A DNA stretch of 14,630 bases from an uncultured Eubacteriales bacterium (GCA_900553645.1 USEE01000007.1:1-14630); one strand, 5' to 3'; positions 1-6,399 are shown, counted from the first letter of the stretch. Made by a program: numbers and translations. Notes: a model not told the origin generated them from the letters alone.

Positions 1-1
1 C

Positions 2-187
2 CCCTACGACGCGGGCGACGGCTTTGTGACGGACAAGCTGCTTGTTAAGAACAAGCTGCTCAAGGATGGTACGGTACGGTTTACTGTTCTGGAGCGGTGC
101 CGGCCGTTTACTATGTTTGAGTTTGGGGTGGAGAGTGTGGGGTTTGTGGAGGCTAAGGGGCGGGTGATTAATATGGGCACGAGATGA
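2..187 (+). CDS. C-terminal fragment of an unrecognised protein
   Basis: An open frame enters from the left edge and runs for 61 codons to a TGA at 185-187; the start lies outside the window. The visible peptide (ends VEAKGRVINMGTR) is mixed charged and hydrophobic, with no signal peptide, membrane segment or motif I recognise. Third codon positions are unusually rich in T and G (GTT, GTG, GGG, TTT) compared with the C-rich genes downstream. It is followed 48 bp later by the AT-rich secreted-protein gene on the same strand, so the two could be co-transcribed. That the frame is coding is likely because it is open throughout and ends just before a new ribosome binding site. No function is proposed. 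Confidence 0.55.
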   Translation, partial: PYDAGDGFVTDKLLVKNKLLKDGTVRFTVLERCRPFTMFEFGVESVGFVEAKGRVINMGTR

Positions 188-235
188 CGCGGGTGGATTT
201 GGTCGGATAATTTATTTATTAGGAGGGGGATACTA

Positions 236-877
236 ATGAAAAAGTACTTCACTTTGATGATTTCTCTTGTATTGATTTTTACCATAACTGTACCTGCGTT
301 TGCTGATGCAACTACTGCTTCTGAAATCAAGTTCGATATTTCACCGTTTGAAAATTCTGATAATTACACCATCGAATTTGACGATATGGATGATACGTGT
401 AAAATAAGTTTTACTGAAGATGAACATGTAGTAGGTGTTTTTGATAATGATAATGGCGCTGTTTGGGGAAATGTCGATGTAAAAATTGTAGAGAACCTAC
501 CACCAGTTTTAAGGACAGCTCTATTATACACAGGAGAAGACTGGATTTTTATCGACAGAGTAATTATAAAAACATCTAATTCAAGATATACGTTTGAAGT
601 AGAGCGTGATACAGATGTTAGCGATGGCAAAATCTGGGAATTCTTTACGCTCGTATTTACAGACGAGAGTATTCAGATGCTCCAAGACATTGTAGATAGT
701 AATGATTTCTATGTAAAATGTCGTCTGGATGGCAGTAGTAGAGATGTCGATGGTAGGCTCTATTTCAATTTGGATCAAATTAAAGAACTCCTTGACGATT
801 ATCAGGCATCTGGCGCTCTTGATAATGATTTCTCCATAATTAAGGAATTATGTCCTTGCAAAGTCAAGCAGTCATAA
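236..877 (+). CDS. Small secreted protein of unknown function
   Basis: This encodes 213 residues. An AGGAGG ribosome binding site at 221-226 lies 9 nt before the ATG. The N-terminus is a classic Sec signal peptide: MKKYF, a hydrophobic stretch at about residues 6-20, then VPAFA/DA, giving predicted cleavage after residue 23 and export. There is no lipobox or sortase motif. The mature part (about 190 residues) is strongly acidic, with many Asp/Glu (for example FDDMDDT), and has alternating polar and hydrophobic stretches that suggest beta structure. It has a single Cys near residue 160 and a C-terminal CPC motif. The gene is clearly richer in A+T than all other genes in the window, consistent with recent acquisition or a different selective history. 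I do not recognise the family. Confidence is high that it is a real gene and that it is secreted; no function is assigned. Confidence 0.85.
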   Translation: MKKYFTLMISLVLIFTITVPAFADATTASEIKFDISPFENSDNYTIEFDDMDDTCKISFTEDEHVVGVFDNDNGAVWGNVDVKIVENLPPVLRTALLYTGEDWIFIDRVIIKTSNSRYTFEVERDTDVSDGKIWEFFTLVFTDESIQMLQDIVDSNDFYVKCRLDGSSRDVDGRLYFNLDQIKELLDDYQASGALDNDFSIIKELCPCKVKQS

Positions 878-976
878 GAGAAAGCCATAGTACAATTACA
901 TAAAGAATATATATGGGTATACCAAGGCGACGAACGAAGTAACCCCTTCGCCCCCCTGATATACATACAACAATTA

Positions 977-990
977 GCATTTCGAAATGC
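977..990. repeat. Perfect 14-bp palindrome
   Basis: GCATTTCGAAATGC is identical on both strands. It lies in the 182-bp gap between the convergent secreted-protein and rubrerythrin genes, beyond the rubrerythrin terminator. It has no T tract on either side and could be a protein-binding site or chance; no role is proposed. Confidence 0.35.
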
Positions 991-1000
991 AGGTTAAAGA

Positions 1001-1043
1001 GCAAATAAAAAGCGGGAACCACCCTTCTCAGGGCAGTTCCCGC
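1001..1043 (-). terminator. Rho-independent terminator of the rubrerythrin gene
   Basis: Read on the minus strand, GCGGGAAC (1043-1036) pairs perfectly with GTTCCCGC (1019-1012), with a further inner CCCT/AGGG pairing. It is followed by TTTTTATTTGC (complement of 1001-1011). It begins 17 bp after the rubrerythrin stop codon. Confidence 0.9.
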
Positions 1044-1059
1044 AAACCGTTAGTTACTA

Positions 1060-1605
1060 TTACTTATTGAAGTACCTCTTCAGCAGCCCCTCAAACGCCT
1101 TGCCGTGACGGGCCTCATCGCGGGCCATCTCATGCACGGTGTCGTGGATAGCGTCCAGACCCAGTTCCTTAGCCAGCTTGGCCAACTCGGTCTTGCCCGC
1201 GGTTGCGCCGTTCTCGGCGTCTACGCGCATTTCGAGGTTCTTCTTGGTGGAGTCGGTCACTACCTCGCCCAGCATCTCGGCGAACTTGGCGGCGTGCTCG
1301 GCTTCCTCAAACGCGGCCTTCTCCCAGTACAGGCCGATCTCCGGGTAGCCCTCGCGATGCGCTACGCGCGCCATGGCCAGGTACATGCCGACCTCGGTGC
1401 ACTCGCCGTTGAAGTTCTCGCGCAGGCCATCGATAACGCGCTGATCCACGCCCTTGGCTACGCCCACAACATGCTCGGCCGCCCAGCCGCGCTCCTCGTC
1501 CATTACCTTAAACTTGCTGGCCGGAGCCTTGCATACAGGACACTTCTCGGGAGCCGCCTCGCCCTCGTAAACGTAACCGCAAACCTGACATACCCACTTC
1601 TTCAT
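1060..1605 (-). CDS. rbr: Reverse rubrerythrin (rubredoxin domain first), peroxide-reducing di-iron protein
   Basis: This encodes 181 residues. The rubredoxin domain is at the N-terminus: CxxC pairs at Cys6/Cys9 (CQVCG) and Cys22/Cys25 (CPVC). The ferritin-like di-iron domain follows, with Glu ligands in NGECTE (around 68-71) and the motifs FEEAEH (99-104) and DEARHG (163-168). This order is that of clostridial reverse rubrerythrins, known to act in the cytoplasm as terminal peroxidases of NADH-dependent H2O2 and O2 detoxification in anaerobes; the activity here is inferred from that family. The ATG at 1605 is preferred: AGGTG sits about 7 nt upstream and the protein then begins MKKWVC as in relatives. 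An in-frame GTG at 1614 overlaps that ribosome binding site and is less likely. It is transcribed alone, with a terminator just downstream and a possible promoter close upstream. Confidence 0.95.
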   Translation of the reverse strand: MKKWVCQVCGYVYEGEAAPEKCPVCKAPASKFKVMDEERGWAAEHVVGVAKGVDQRVIDGLRENFNGECTEVGMYLAMARVAHREGYPEIGLYWEKAAFEEAEHAAKFAEMLGEVVTDSTKKNLEMRVDAENGATAGKTELAKLAKELGLDAIHDTVHEMARDEARHGKAFEGLLKRYFNK

Positions 1606-1627
1606 GATATTCACCTATCCCTTTCAT

Positions 1628-1633
1628 ATTATA
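1628..1633 (-). promoter_or_regulatory. rbr: Possible -10 box of the rubrerythrin promoter
   Basis: The minus strand carries a perfect TATAAT 23-28 bp upstream of the ATG, in an AT-rich patch after the thrC stop. No convincing -35 lies at 16-18 bp (only TTGAAG at 14 bp), so recognition may need an activator or a different element. The leader would be only about 16 nt. Confidence 0.4.
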
Positions 1634-1683
1634 AGTCGCTTTATTTTCTTCAATCCGGGGCTTGCGCCCGACGCTTTATATAT

Positions 1684-1702
1684 AACCGGACGCGCCCCGG
1701 TT
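1684..1702 (-). terminator. Weak hairpin after thrC
   Basis: On the minus strand AACCGG pairs with CCGGTT across a 7-nt GC-rich loop, 15 bp after the thrC stop. It is followed by ATATATAA rather than a run of T. It may be an inefficient terminator, with some read-through into rubrerythrin. Confidence 0.35.
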
Positions 1703-1716
1703 GAAACACGACTCAA

Positions 1717-3222
1717 TCACTTTTTTTGATTTTTTTCTGAAATAGCGTTTAGAACCGCCTGCTCCATGCCCTCGGGCGCGGTCACGGTGCTGTGTAGCAC
1801 CGGCAGGGATTTTAGTTCGCGCAATTGCTCAGGCATACGTTCGCCGCTCAGGCTTTCCAGCTCGTCCGCGCACTTGAACGGGTCGGCGGGTACGTCCGCG
1901 CCCTTTAGCGCGTGCAACACGTCGGCGCTGAACTTGAACGGGCTGGCGGTCGATACGACCACGCACGGCGCTGCGTCGCACGCGCGCTCACGGTATTCGC
2001 GCATTACGCGCATCGCGACCGCGGTGTGCGTGTCCATGAGGTAATTGTGCTCGTTCCATGTGCGCTTAATCTCGGCGGCAACCGCGTCATCATCCGCCCA
2101 TCCGCTGGACAGCAGCGCGTCCATGCGGCGGCGCGTATCGTCGTCCACGCGGTACATGCCCGTGCTCATCAGCTCGTCCATCCAGCCGCGCACGCGCGCC
2201 GCGTCGCGGCCGCTCATCTCAAACAGCAGGCGCTCCAGATTAGACGAAATCAGTATGTCCATAGAGGGCGAGGTGGTCTTAAAGAACTCGCGCCGCACGT
2301 CGTACACGCCCGTGCGCAGGAAGTCGTCCAGCACCTTATTGCGGTTGGAGCAGCATATGAACCGTTTGACAGGCAGCCCCATCCACTTGGCGTATATGCC
2401 CGCAAGGATATTGCCGAAGTTGCCGGTGGGCACGGCGAATTCGATCTCGTCGCCCAGCGATATTTCGCCGCGCGCAACCAGATCGGCATAGGCCGAGAAG
2501 TAATACGCGATCTGCGGCGCGAGCCGGCCAAAGTTGATGGAGTTGGCCGAGGACAGCTCGCAGCCCATCGCCTCGACGCGCGCCTTAGCCTCCGCGTCGC
2601 CGAATATGCGCTTCACGCCGCGCTGGGTGTCGTCGAAGTTGCCGCGCACAGCGACTACATCGACGTTATTGCCGCGCTGAGTGACCATCTGCAGCCTTTG
2701 AGTGGGCGACACGCCATCGTGAGGATAGAATACGACGCACTGAGTGCCCTCAACATCGCGGAAGCCCTCCAGCGCCGCCTTGCCGGTATCGCCCGACGTG
2801 GCGGCGAGTATGCACACGCGCCTGTCGTCGCCCAGCTTGCGCTTGGACGCGACCATAAGCCGCGGCAAAAGCTGCAGCGCCATGTCCTTAAAGGCACACG
2901 TCGGGCCGTGGCTGAGTTCCATTACGTGCGTGCGCGCGTCCAGCGTCTTGACTGGCGCGGGTCTGCCGCCCTCGAACTTGCCGTCGTATGCGTCCGAGGC
3001 CATTTTTTTAAGCTCGTCCGCGCTGAAATCGTCCAAAAACAGCCCCAATATGCGCGCCGCGCGCTCGACGTAAGTCATATCAACCAGCGCGCCAATGTCG
3101 TCCAGTGTCAGACGGGCAAAACTTTCGGGCACGAAAAGCCCGCCGTCCGCAGACAGGCCCTTTACGATTGCCTGCGCGCCCGAAAGCCGTATGCTGTCGT
3201 CGCGCGTAGAGAGATACTTCAT
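1717..3222 (-). CDS. thrC: Threonine synthase
   Basis: This encodes 501 residues, the usual size of the long threonine synthase type. It converts O-phosphohomoserine and water to threonine and phosphate with pyridoxal phosphate (PLP) in the cytoplasm, the last step of threonine synthesis. The N-terminus MKYLSTRD is typical. The PLP lysine lies in HGPTCAFKDMALQ (Lys112). The phosphate-binding region around AATSGDTGKAALEGF and the later FAVPTGNFGNILAG motif are intact. The ATG follows GGAAGGGG at 11-nt spacing, slightly long. The upstream gene is separated by a 116-bp gap holding a strong hairpin terminator (3272-3307), so thrC either has its own weak promoter in about 50 bp or depends on read-through; I see no good -10/-35 pair. 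No hom or thrB gene adjoins it in the window. A long open frame on the opposite strand is a GC-bias shadow. Confidence 0.97.
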   Translation of the reverse strand: MKYLSTRDDSIRLSGAQAIVKGLSADGGLFVPESFARLTLDDIGALVDMTYVERAARILGLFLDDFSADELKKMASDAYDGKFEGGRPAPVKTLDARTHVMELSHGPTCAFKDMALQLLPRLMVASKRKLGDDRRVCILAATSGDTGKAALEGFRDVEGTQCVVFYPHDGVSPTQRLQMVTQRGNNVDVVAVRGNFDDTQRGVKRIFGDAEAKARVEAMGCELSSANSINFGRLAPQIAYYFSAYADLVARGEISLGDEIEFAVPTGNFGNILAGIYAKWMGLPVKRFICCSNRNKVLDDFLRTGVYDVRREFFKTTSPSMDILISSNLERLLFEMSGRDAARVRGWMDELMSTGMYRVDDDTRRRMDALLSSGWADDDAVAAEIKRTWNEHNYLMDTHTAVAMRVMREYRERACDAAPCVVVSTASPFKFSADVLHALKGADVPADPFKCADELESLSGERMPEQLRELKSLPVLHSTVTAPEGMEQAVLNAISEKNQKK

Positions 3223-3260
3223 GTGTGCAATAGCCCCTTCCAGTCGGGACGCAGGCGCGC

Positions 3261-3307
3261 CCTGAATAAAACGCGGGCGGACTCACCCAACGGCAAGTCC
3301 GCCTGCG
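3261..3307 (-). terminator. Terminator of the P-loop NTPase gene
   Basis: Minus strand: a 12-bp stem (3307-3296 with 3283-3272, one G-U pair) around a 12-nt loop, followed by TTTTATTC. It lies 31 bp after the stop of the upstream gene. The loop carries a sequence repeated just upstream (3317-3332), noted separately. Confidence 0.75.
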
Positions 3308-3332
3308 CCATGATTTACTTACCCAATGGCAA
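3281..3332. repeat. Pair of 16-bp imperfect direct repeats (3281-3296 and 3317-3332)
   Basis: ACTCACCCAACGGCAA (3281-3296) and ACTTACCCAATGGCAA (3317-3332) differ only by two C/T transitions and start 36 bp apart. Each forms most of the loop of a small hairpin: AGTCC-type arms around the first, ATTT/AAAT around the second. They lie between the P-loop gene and thrC. Confidence 0.6.
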
Positions 3333-3338
3333 ATGCCA

Positions 3339-3749
3339 TCAGATGACGTACTTTTTCATGAACTCCGGCATGGTATCCGGGTCGCCGCTAAGCGAAATTA
3401 CAAAGCGCAGGTTGCGCTTTTCGGCCAGCGTGTCCAGCTGAGCAAAGAAATCGCCCAAAGTAGATACGTCGGCGTTGACCATCTTCATAAAAGCGTCGAT
3501 AAAAATAGCCGTCACGTCAAAGTTCTGGGACAGCATACCGCTCAAGAATCCCAGGAACATGTCGGCCGACTTTACAGAATATTCACTTGCATCGACAAAG
3601 CGTATTTCATGGCGCAGATCATACATATAGCGCTTGTCGTCATCGACGAATACGATGTCGCCGTGCTCTACCTTGAGCGCGTCGTTAGCCATGTCCAGCA
3701 GGCGCTTGGTCTTGCCCGAGCCCTTCTTACCGTAAATTACCTGTATCAT
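3339..3749 (-). CDS. Small P-loop NTPase of unknown role
   Basis: This encodes 136 residues in the cytoplasm. A Walker A motif GKKGSGKT occupies residues 7-14 right after an MIQVIYG beta strand. A hydrophobic strand ending in Asp (AIFIDAF, 81-87) fits Walker B, and a third strand (LRFVISLSGD, 114-123) resembles the sensor-like position of P-loop folds. It is much shorter than most ATPases, with nothing beyond the core fold, and has no DNA-binding or membrane segment. The ATG at 3749 is preferred because the AGGGGGG ribosome binding site is then 7 nt away; the ATG at 3755 would sit almost on it. It has its own promoter (3776-3804) and terminator, so it is monocistronic. Such proteins are widespread but uncharacterised in Clostridia; a nucleotide-dependent regulatory role is possible but not shown. 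Confidence 0.85.
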   Translation of the reverse strand: MIQVIYGKKGSGKTKRLLDMANDALKVEHGDIVFVDDDKRYMYDLRHEIRFVDASEYSVKSADMFLGFLSGMLSQNFDVTAIFIDAFMKMVNADVSTLGDFFAQLDTLAEKRNLRFVISLSGDPDTMPEFMKKYVI

Positions 3750-3775
3750 GTCCATACCCCCCTTGCCTTTTCTAC

Positions 3776-3804
3776 ATTATACAACAAACAATTCCATCTG
3801 TCCA
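3776..3804 (-). promoter_or_regulatory. Sigma-A-type promoter of the P-loop NTPase gene
   Basis: Minus strand: TGGACA (3804-3799), 17-bp spacer, TATAAT (3781-3776). Transcription would start near 3769, giving a leader of about 20 nt that contains the ribosome binding site. Confidence 0.8.
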
Positions 3805-3892
3805 GCACTGTGTTATATATCGTCAGCATTTTGTAAAAATGCCGTCGAAATGTAGCCATATTCGGCGATTAATTTGTGCATTAAAGCTCATG

Positions 3893-4058
3893 CCGAGTGT
3901 ATCTCTAAAAGGAAAATCCACAAGTACGAGTGGATTTTGCGTCAGTTCAAGGAAGAAACCCGAAGGCTTAGCCGTAGCGCTAAGTCGAGCCTTGTGACGC
4001 AGAAATGGCACAGCGCCACCCGTAATTGCGGATTAGGGAATTTTTGAGACGCACTCTA
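3893..4058. mobile_element. Structured intergenic repeat, copy A (MITE-like)
   Basis: This is one of two related copies of about 160 bp (the other is 6236-6399). The ends are imperfect inverted repeats: GAGTGTATCTC at 3895-3905 against GAGACGCACTC at 4046-4056. Inside are a 9-bp hairpin AAAATCCAC/GTGGATTTT (3913-3938), a TGCGTCA/TGACGCA pair enclosing a CTTAGC/GCTAAG hairpin, and a TGGC/GCCA hairpin. A 33-bp block from CGTCAGTTC onward matches copy B with one mismatch. Copy A and copy B differ by indels of 3 and 1 nt that break any shared reading frame, so structure rather than a protein appears conserved. There is no transposase gene, so if mobile it would need one in trans. Read on the minus strand the first hairpin is followed by CCTTTTAG and could end transcription of the kinase gene. 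Confidence 0.7.
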
Positions 4059-4875
4059 ACAGCATTTCAAACTGCACGCCCTCGCGCGTAGGCGTATTAA
4101 GCGCCATAGTGTGCTTGACCGCGCGGTACACAAATCCGCCTGCGCGCCGTATCGCTTCCTCAATACCTGCGCCGCGTTCCAATATGCTTCCCATAAGCAC
4201 CGCCGCAAACAGATCGCCCGTGCCCGGATACTGCCTTTCCAATGCTTCATACGCGACTGTGCCCTGCTCGTGCGAGTCCGCGTCGTAATACAGATTGGCC
4301 CAGCCTTCCTCAACGCGTGCGCTGGTTATGACCACCTGCTTAGGGCCGAGCGCCGACAGCGCGCGCACCATGTCCATCGCCTCATCCCGGCTTATCGCCT
4401 CGCGCGTAAATTCGCGCCCCAGCAGCCAGCACGCCTCGGACATATTGGGCGTGATTATATCGGCATGGCGCACCAGTTCGCGCATTCCGTCCATCAGTTC
4501 GGGCGTGATTATCTTGTAAGGCGTGCCGTTATCGCCCATCACGGGATCGATCAGCACGCGGCTGAGACAGCGCCCGCGCTGCTCCGAAATGAAGCGCATC
4601 GCCAGTTCCTGCTGATGAATGTTGTACAGATACCCGGTCATAAGCGCGTCCATATCGATCTGTTCGCGCTTGTAGTGGTCGATCTGGCGCTCCAGCTGCT
4701 CAGTCATGTCCTGCATCTGGAAAAACTGAAATCCGCCCGGGTGGCTGGACAGCACCGCCGTAGGCATAGCGCACGGCTGGCACCCCAGCGCCGCCAGCGC
4801 GGGCACGGATACCGCCATCGCACTGCGGCCATAGCCCACCACCGCCGCCATTACACCCACGCGCTTTGCACGCAT
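4033..4875 (-). CDS. pdxY: Pyridoxamine/pyridoxal kinase (PLP salvage)
   Basis: This encodes 280 residues of the ribokinase-fold pyridoxal kinase family, which phosphorylates pyridoxal or pyridoxamine with ATP in the cytoplasm. Visible motifs are the substrate-side GYGRSAMAVSVPAL near the N-terminus, PTAVLSSHPGGF (38-49), IDPVMGDNG (109-117), TPN (142-144) and the anion hole/catalytic PGTGD (217-221, catalytic Asp221). The ATG at 4875 follows GGAGG at 9 nt; the GTG at 4893 lies inside the ribosome binding site region and is rejected. A strong promoter lies just upstream. The last seven residues, ECVSKIP, are encoded by the end of repeat copy A, so the native 3' end was probably replaced. All catalytic motifs are upstream of that junction, so the enzyme is likely active. 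pdxK and pdxY are not separable by eye; the symbol is tentative. Confidence 0.9.
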   Translation of the reverse strand: MRAKRVGVMAAVVGYGRSAMAVSVPALAALGCQPCAMPTAVLSSHPGGFQFFQMQDMTEQLERQIDHYKREQIDMDALMTGYLYNIHQQELAMRFISEQRGRCLSRVLIDPVMGDNGTPYKIITPELMDGMRELVRHADIITPNMSEACWLLGREFTREAISRDEAMDMVRALSALGPKQVVITSARVEEGWANLYYDADSHEQGTVAYEALERQYPGTGDLFAAVLMGSILERGAGIEEAIRRAGGFVYRAVKHTMALNTPTREGVQFEMLLECVSKIP

Positions 4876-4910
4876 AGTCGCATTCCTCCGCACGATTTAT
4901 TTTCGCCATT

Positions 4911-4939
4911 AAGATACCACGATTACAGCGATTAGTCAA
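4911..4939 (-). promoter_or_regulatory. Sigma-A-type promoter of the pyridoxal kinase gene
   Basis: Minus strand: TTGACT (4939-4934), 17-bp spacer, TATCTT (4916-4911). Transcription would start near 4904, about 30 nt before the ATG. A 10-bp direct repeat ends inside the -35 box. Confidence 0.85.
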
Positions 4940-4970
4940 TGCGTACCGGCAGGATTTACACAATGCGTAC
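4937..4970. promoter_or_regulatory. Two 10-bp direct repeats at the pyridoxal kinase promoter (candidate operator)
   Basis: GTACGCATTG (minus strand) occurs exactly at 4970-4961 and 4946-4937, with starts 24 bp apart. The inner copy overlaps the first three bases of the -35 box. Exact repeats on one face of the helix at a promoter suggest a dimeric regulator. MocR/PdxR-type regulators are known to bind direct repeats at vitamin B6 genes, so one of these is a reasonable but unproven candidate. Confidence 0.55.
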
Positions 4971-5009
4971 AGTCGAAAGTCCTCAAATCATCAAATATTT
5001 AGCCCGCGT

Positions 5010-6146
5010 TTAAGCCGCCGCCCACACGCGCGCCATGCCGACTATCTCAACGCCCGTGTAGTAATGCGCGATTATCGCGCAAAAGTCGCTGCCCGCGCGC
5101 GCCATTGCGTCCGCGCCGTTCTGGCTCATGCCCACGCCGTGGCCGAAGCCGCGCACGCTGAATACGACCTTGCCGTCCTCAAACGACACGTCAAAGCACT
5201 GCGACCTAAGCCCGAATGCCTTGCGTACCTGCCGCCCGGTGAGCGCGCCTTCGCCCACGCGCAGTACGGCTACCTGACCCGCGTCGGTCAGTGTCTCGAC
5301 CCGCACTTGCTCAGAAAGCGGTTTATCGCTCAGTTTCAGGTTCAGCCTGTCCGCAATCGTGCGAAATTCGCTGTCGGTAAAGACGCGCTCGGACCGATAG
5401 CCCGCGTAATCGTCCTCGCCCGGGCTGTCCACGCCGCGCAGGTAAGGCAGAGCTTCGGAATACACGTTTTCCACGTCTTCGGTATGCCCGCCGCTGGAGG
5501 CATGGAACAGCGCGTTTATCGGCTGTCCCTGATACTCTATTATCAGCCCGCGCGTGGCCTCGACCGCGCCGCGCACGCGCGCCTCCTTCTCATCGGCTTT
5601 ATCGCCCCAGTTTGCGCGCAAAGTCTCCGCGTCGTGATATGCCTGACAATGACCCGAATCGGTGCATACATCCGCGCCGCCGCGCCCACATCCGCCGCCC
5701 TGCATACGGCGCACGGCATACGTGCGCGCGGCGACTGCCTGAGCCTTGAGCGCCTCCACCTCGCGCCCGGCGGGCATTTCGCTGGCCGTGACGCGGTACA
5801 CGTATTCCTCAAAGTCCATCTGAATCACCCTGTCCGCGCGATGATCGTATACGCTTATCGTAAGGCAGTCGTCGGGCGTGCCGTCAGAAACCGGATTAGC
5901 CACATCCGTCGGCGCCGGGCTGCTTTCGGGCACGAAAAGACCGCCGCCGCCCGGCACGAACGCGGCGGCACGCATCATAGTCATGCCGCCCGCGCCGGCC
6001 TCCTCGTCGCATTCATCGCTCAAATCGACGCACACCGCGTCGTCGGGTTCACCCTGCGACGCGCGTATCCATATCGCCAGCAGCAGCAGTATCGCCAGTA
6101 TCAGCGCCGCCGGCCACAGCGGGCGCGTCTTTACCTCAATGCTCAT
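5010..6146 (-). CDS. spoIID: Stage II sporulation protein D, peptidoglycan lytic transglycosylase
   Basis: This encodes 378 residues. An N-terminal membrane anchor (about residues 11-27) is followed by a low-complexity linker to about 95, then the SpoIID domain. SpoIID cleaves denuded glycan strands in the septum and, with SpoIIP and SpoIIM, drives forespore engulfment; this role comes from the family. The catalytic Glu is in TASEMP (Glu123). The CTDSGHCQAY segment (Cys161, His166, Cys167) matches the zinc site spacing of clostridial SpoIID. FHASSGGHTEDVENVY (214-229) and FGHGVGMSQNGA near the C-terminus are hallmark motifs. The ATG at 6146 is preferred: GGAG lies 10 nt upstream and the protein then opens with a short basic segment before the membrane helix. 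The longer frame to 6266 would start in repeat copy B. It lies downstream of murA as in Bacillus, but 340 bp away because of the repeat. I found no clear sigma-E promoter. Confidence 0.95.
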   Translation of the reverse strand: MSIEVKTRPLWPAALILAILLLLAIWIRASQGEPDDAVCVDLSDECDEEAGAGGMTMMRAAAFVPGGGGLFVPESSPAPTDVANPVSDGTPDDCLTISVYDHRADRVIQMDFEEYVYRVTASEMPAGREVEALKAQAVAARTYAVRRMQGGGCGRGGADVCTDSGHCQAYHDAETLRANWGDKADEKEARVRGAVEATRGLIIEYQGQPINALFHASSGGHTEDVENVYSEALPYLRGVDSPGEDDYAGYRSERVFTDSEFRTIADRLNLKLSDKPLSEQVRVETLTDAGQVAVLRVGEGALTGRQVRKAFGLRSQCFDVSFEDGKVVFSVRGFGHGVGMSQNGADAMARAGSDFCAIIAHYYTGVEIVGMARVWAAA

Positions 6147-6235
6147 ATGCGTCACACTCCATTCGCAAAAGCATATGCGCGCCAAGGCAGATGATGCACA
6201 GCAAATCGCCGCGCACTGTTTCACATTGGCTTTGC

Positions 6236-6399
6236 TAGAGTGTGTGTCAAGCGGGACAATCCACAAGTTCGAGTGGATTTTTCGTCAGTTCAAGGAAGAA
6301 CCCCGAAGGCTTAGCAGTGCTAAGTCGAGGGGTGATGACGCAGAAATGGCGGAGCGCCACCCGAAATTGCGTACTCCGGAATTTTTGAGACACACTCTA
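6236..6399. mobile_element. Structured intergenic repeat, copy B (MITE-like)
   Basis: This is the second copy of the repeat at 3893-4058. The terminal inverted repeats are better preserved here: TAGAGTGTGTGTCAA (6236-6250) against TTGAGACACACTCTA (6385-6399), 14 of 15 paired. Both ends carry TA, which fits the TA target preference of Tc1/mariner/IS630-type transposases, though a duplicated target site is only inferred. Internal hairpins are AATCCAC/GTGGATT (6258-6279), ACCCC/GGGGT (6300-6333) enclosing CTTAGC/GCTAAG (6310-6324), and TGGC/GCCA (near 6347-6359). It occupies about half of the 340-bp murA-spoIID gap; the remainder (6147-6235 and 6400-6486) has no gene and no clear terminator that I can see. 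Confidence 0.75.

Noticed and set aside
926..952. Inverted repeats GGCGA/TCGCC and CGAAG/CTTCG as a terminator of the secreted-protein gene
   Set aside because: The stems are short and mutually exclusive, and no T tract follows on the plus strand.
1912..3441. A 509-codon open frame on the plus strand opposite thrC
   Set aside because: It is antisense to a fully conserved threonine synthase, rich in Ala/Arg/His as expected from high-GC shadow frames, and has no ribosome binding site or recognisable domain.
3826..3842. GCATTTT/AAAATGC hairpin upstream of the P-loop gene as a terminator
   Set aside because: It is AT-rich with a 3-nt loop and no T tract outside the stem on either strand.
5064..6194. 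Long plus-strand frame opposite spoIID, and similar frames opposite pdxY (4111-4935), murA (7057-7797) and the FAD gene (9375-10559)
   Set aside because: Each mirrors a real minus-strand gene with intact motifs; compositions are Arg/Ala/His-rich shadows.
6244..6250. TTGACA on the minus strand at the spoIID-side end of repeat copy B, as a promoter delivered by the element
   Set aside because: No acceptable -10 box lies 16-18 bp downstream (only AATGTG/ATGTGA).
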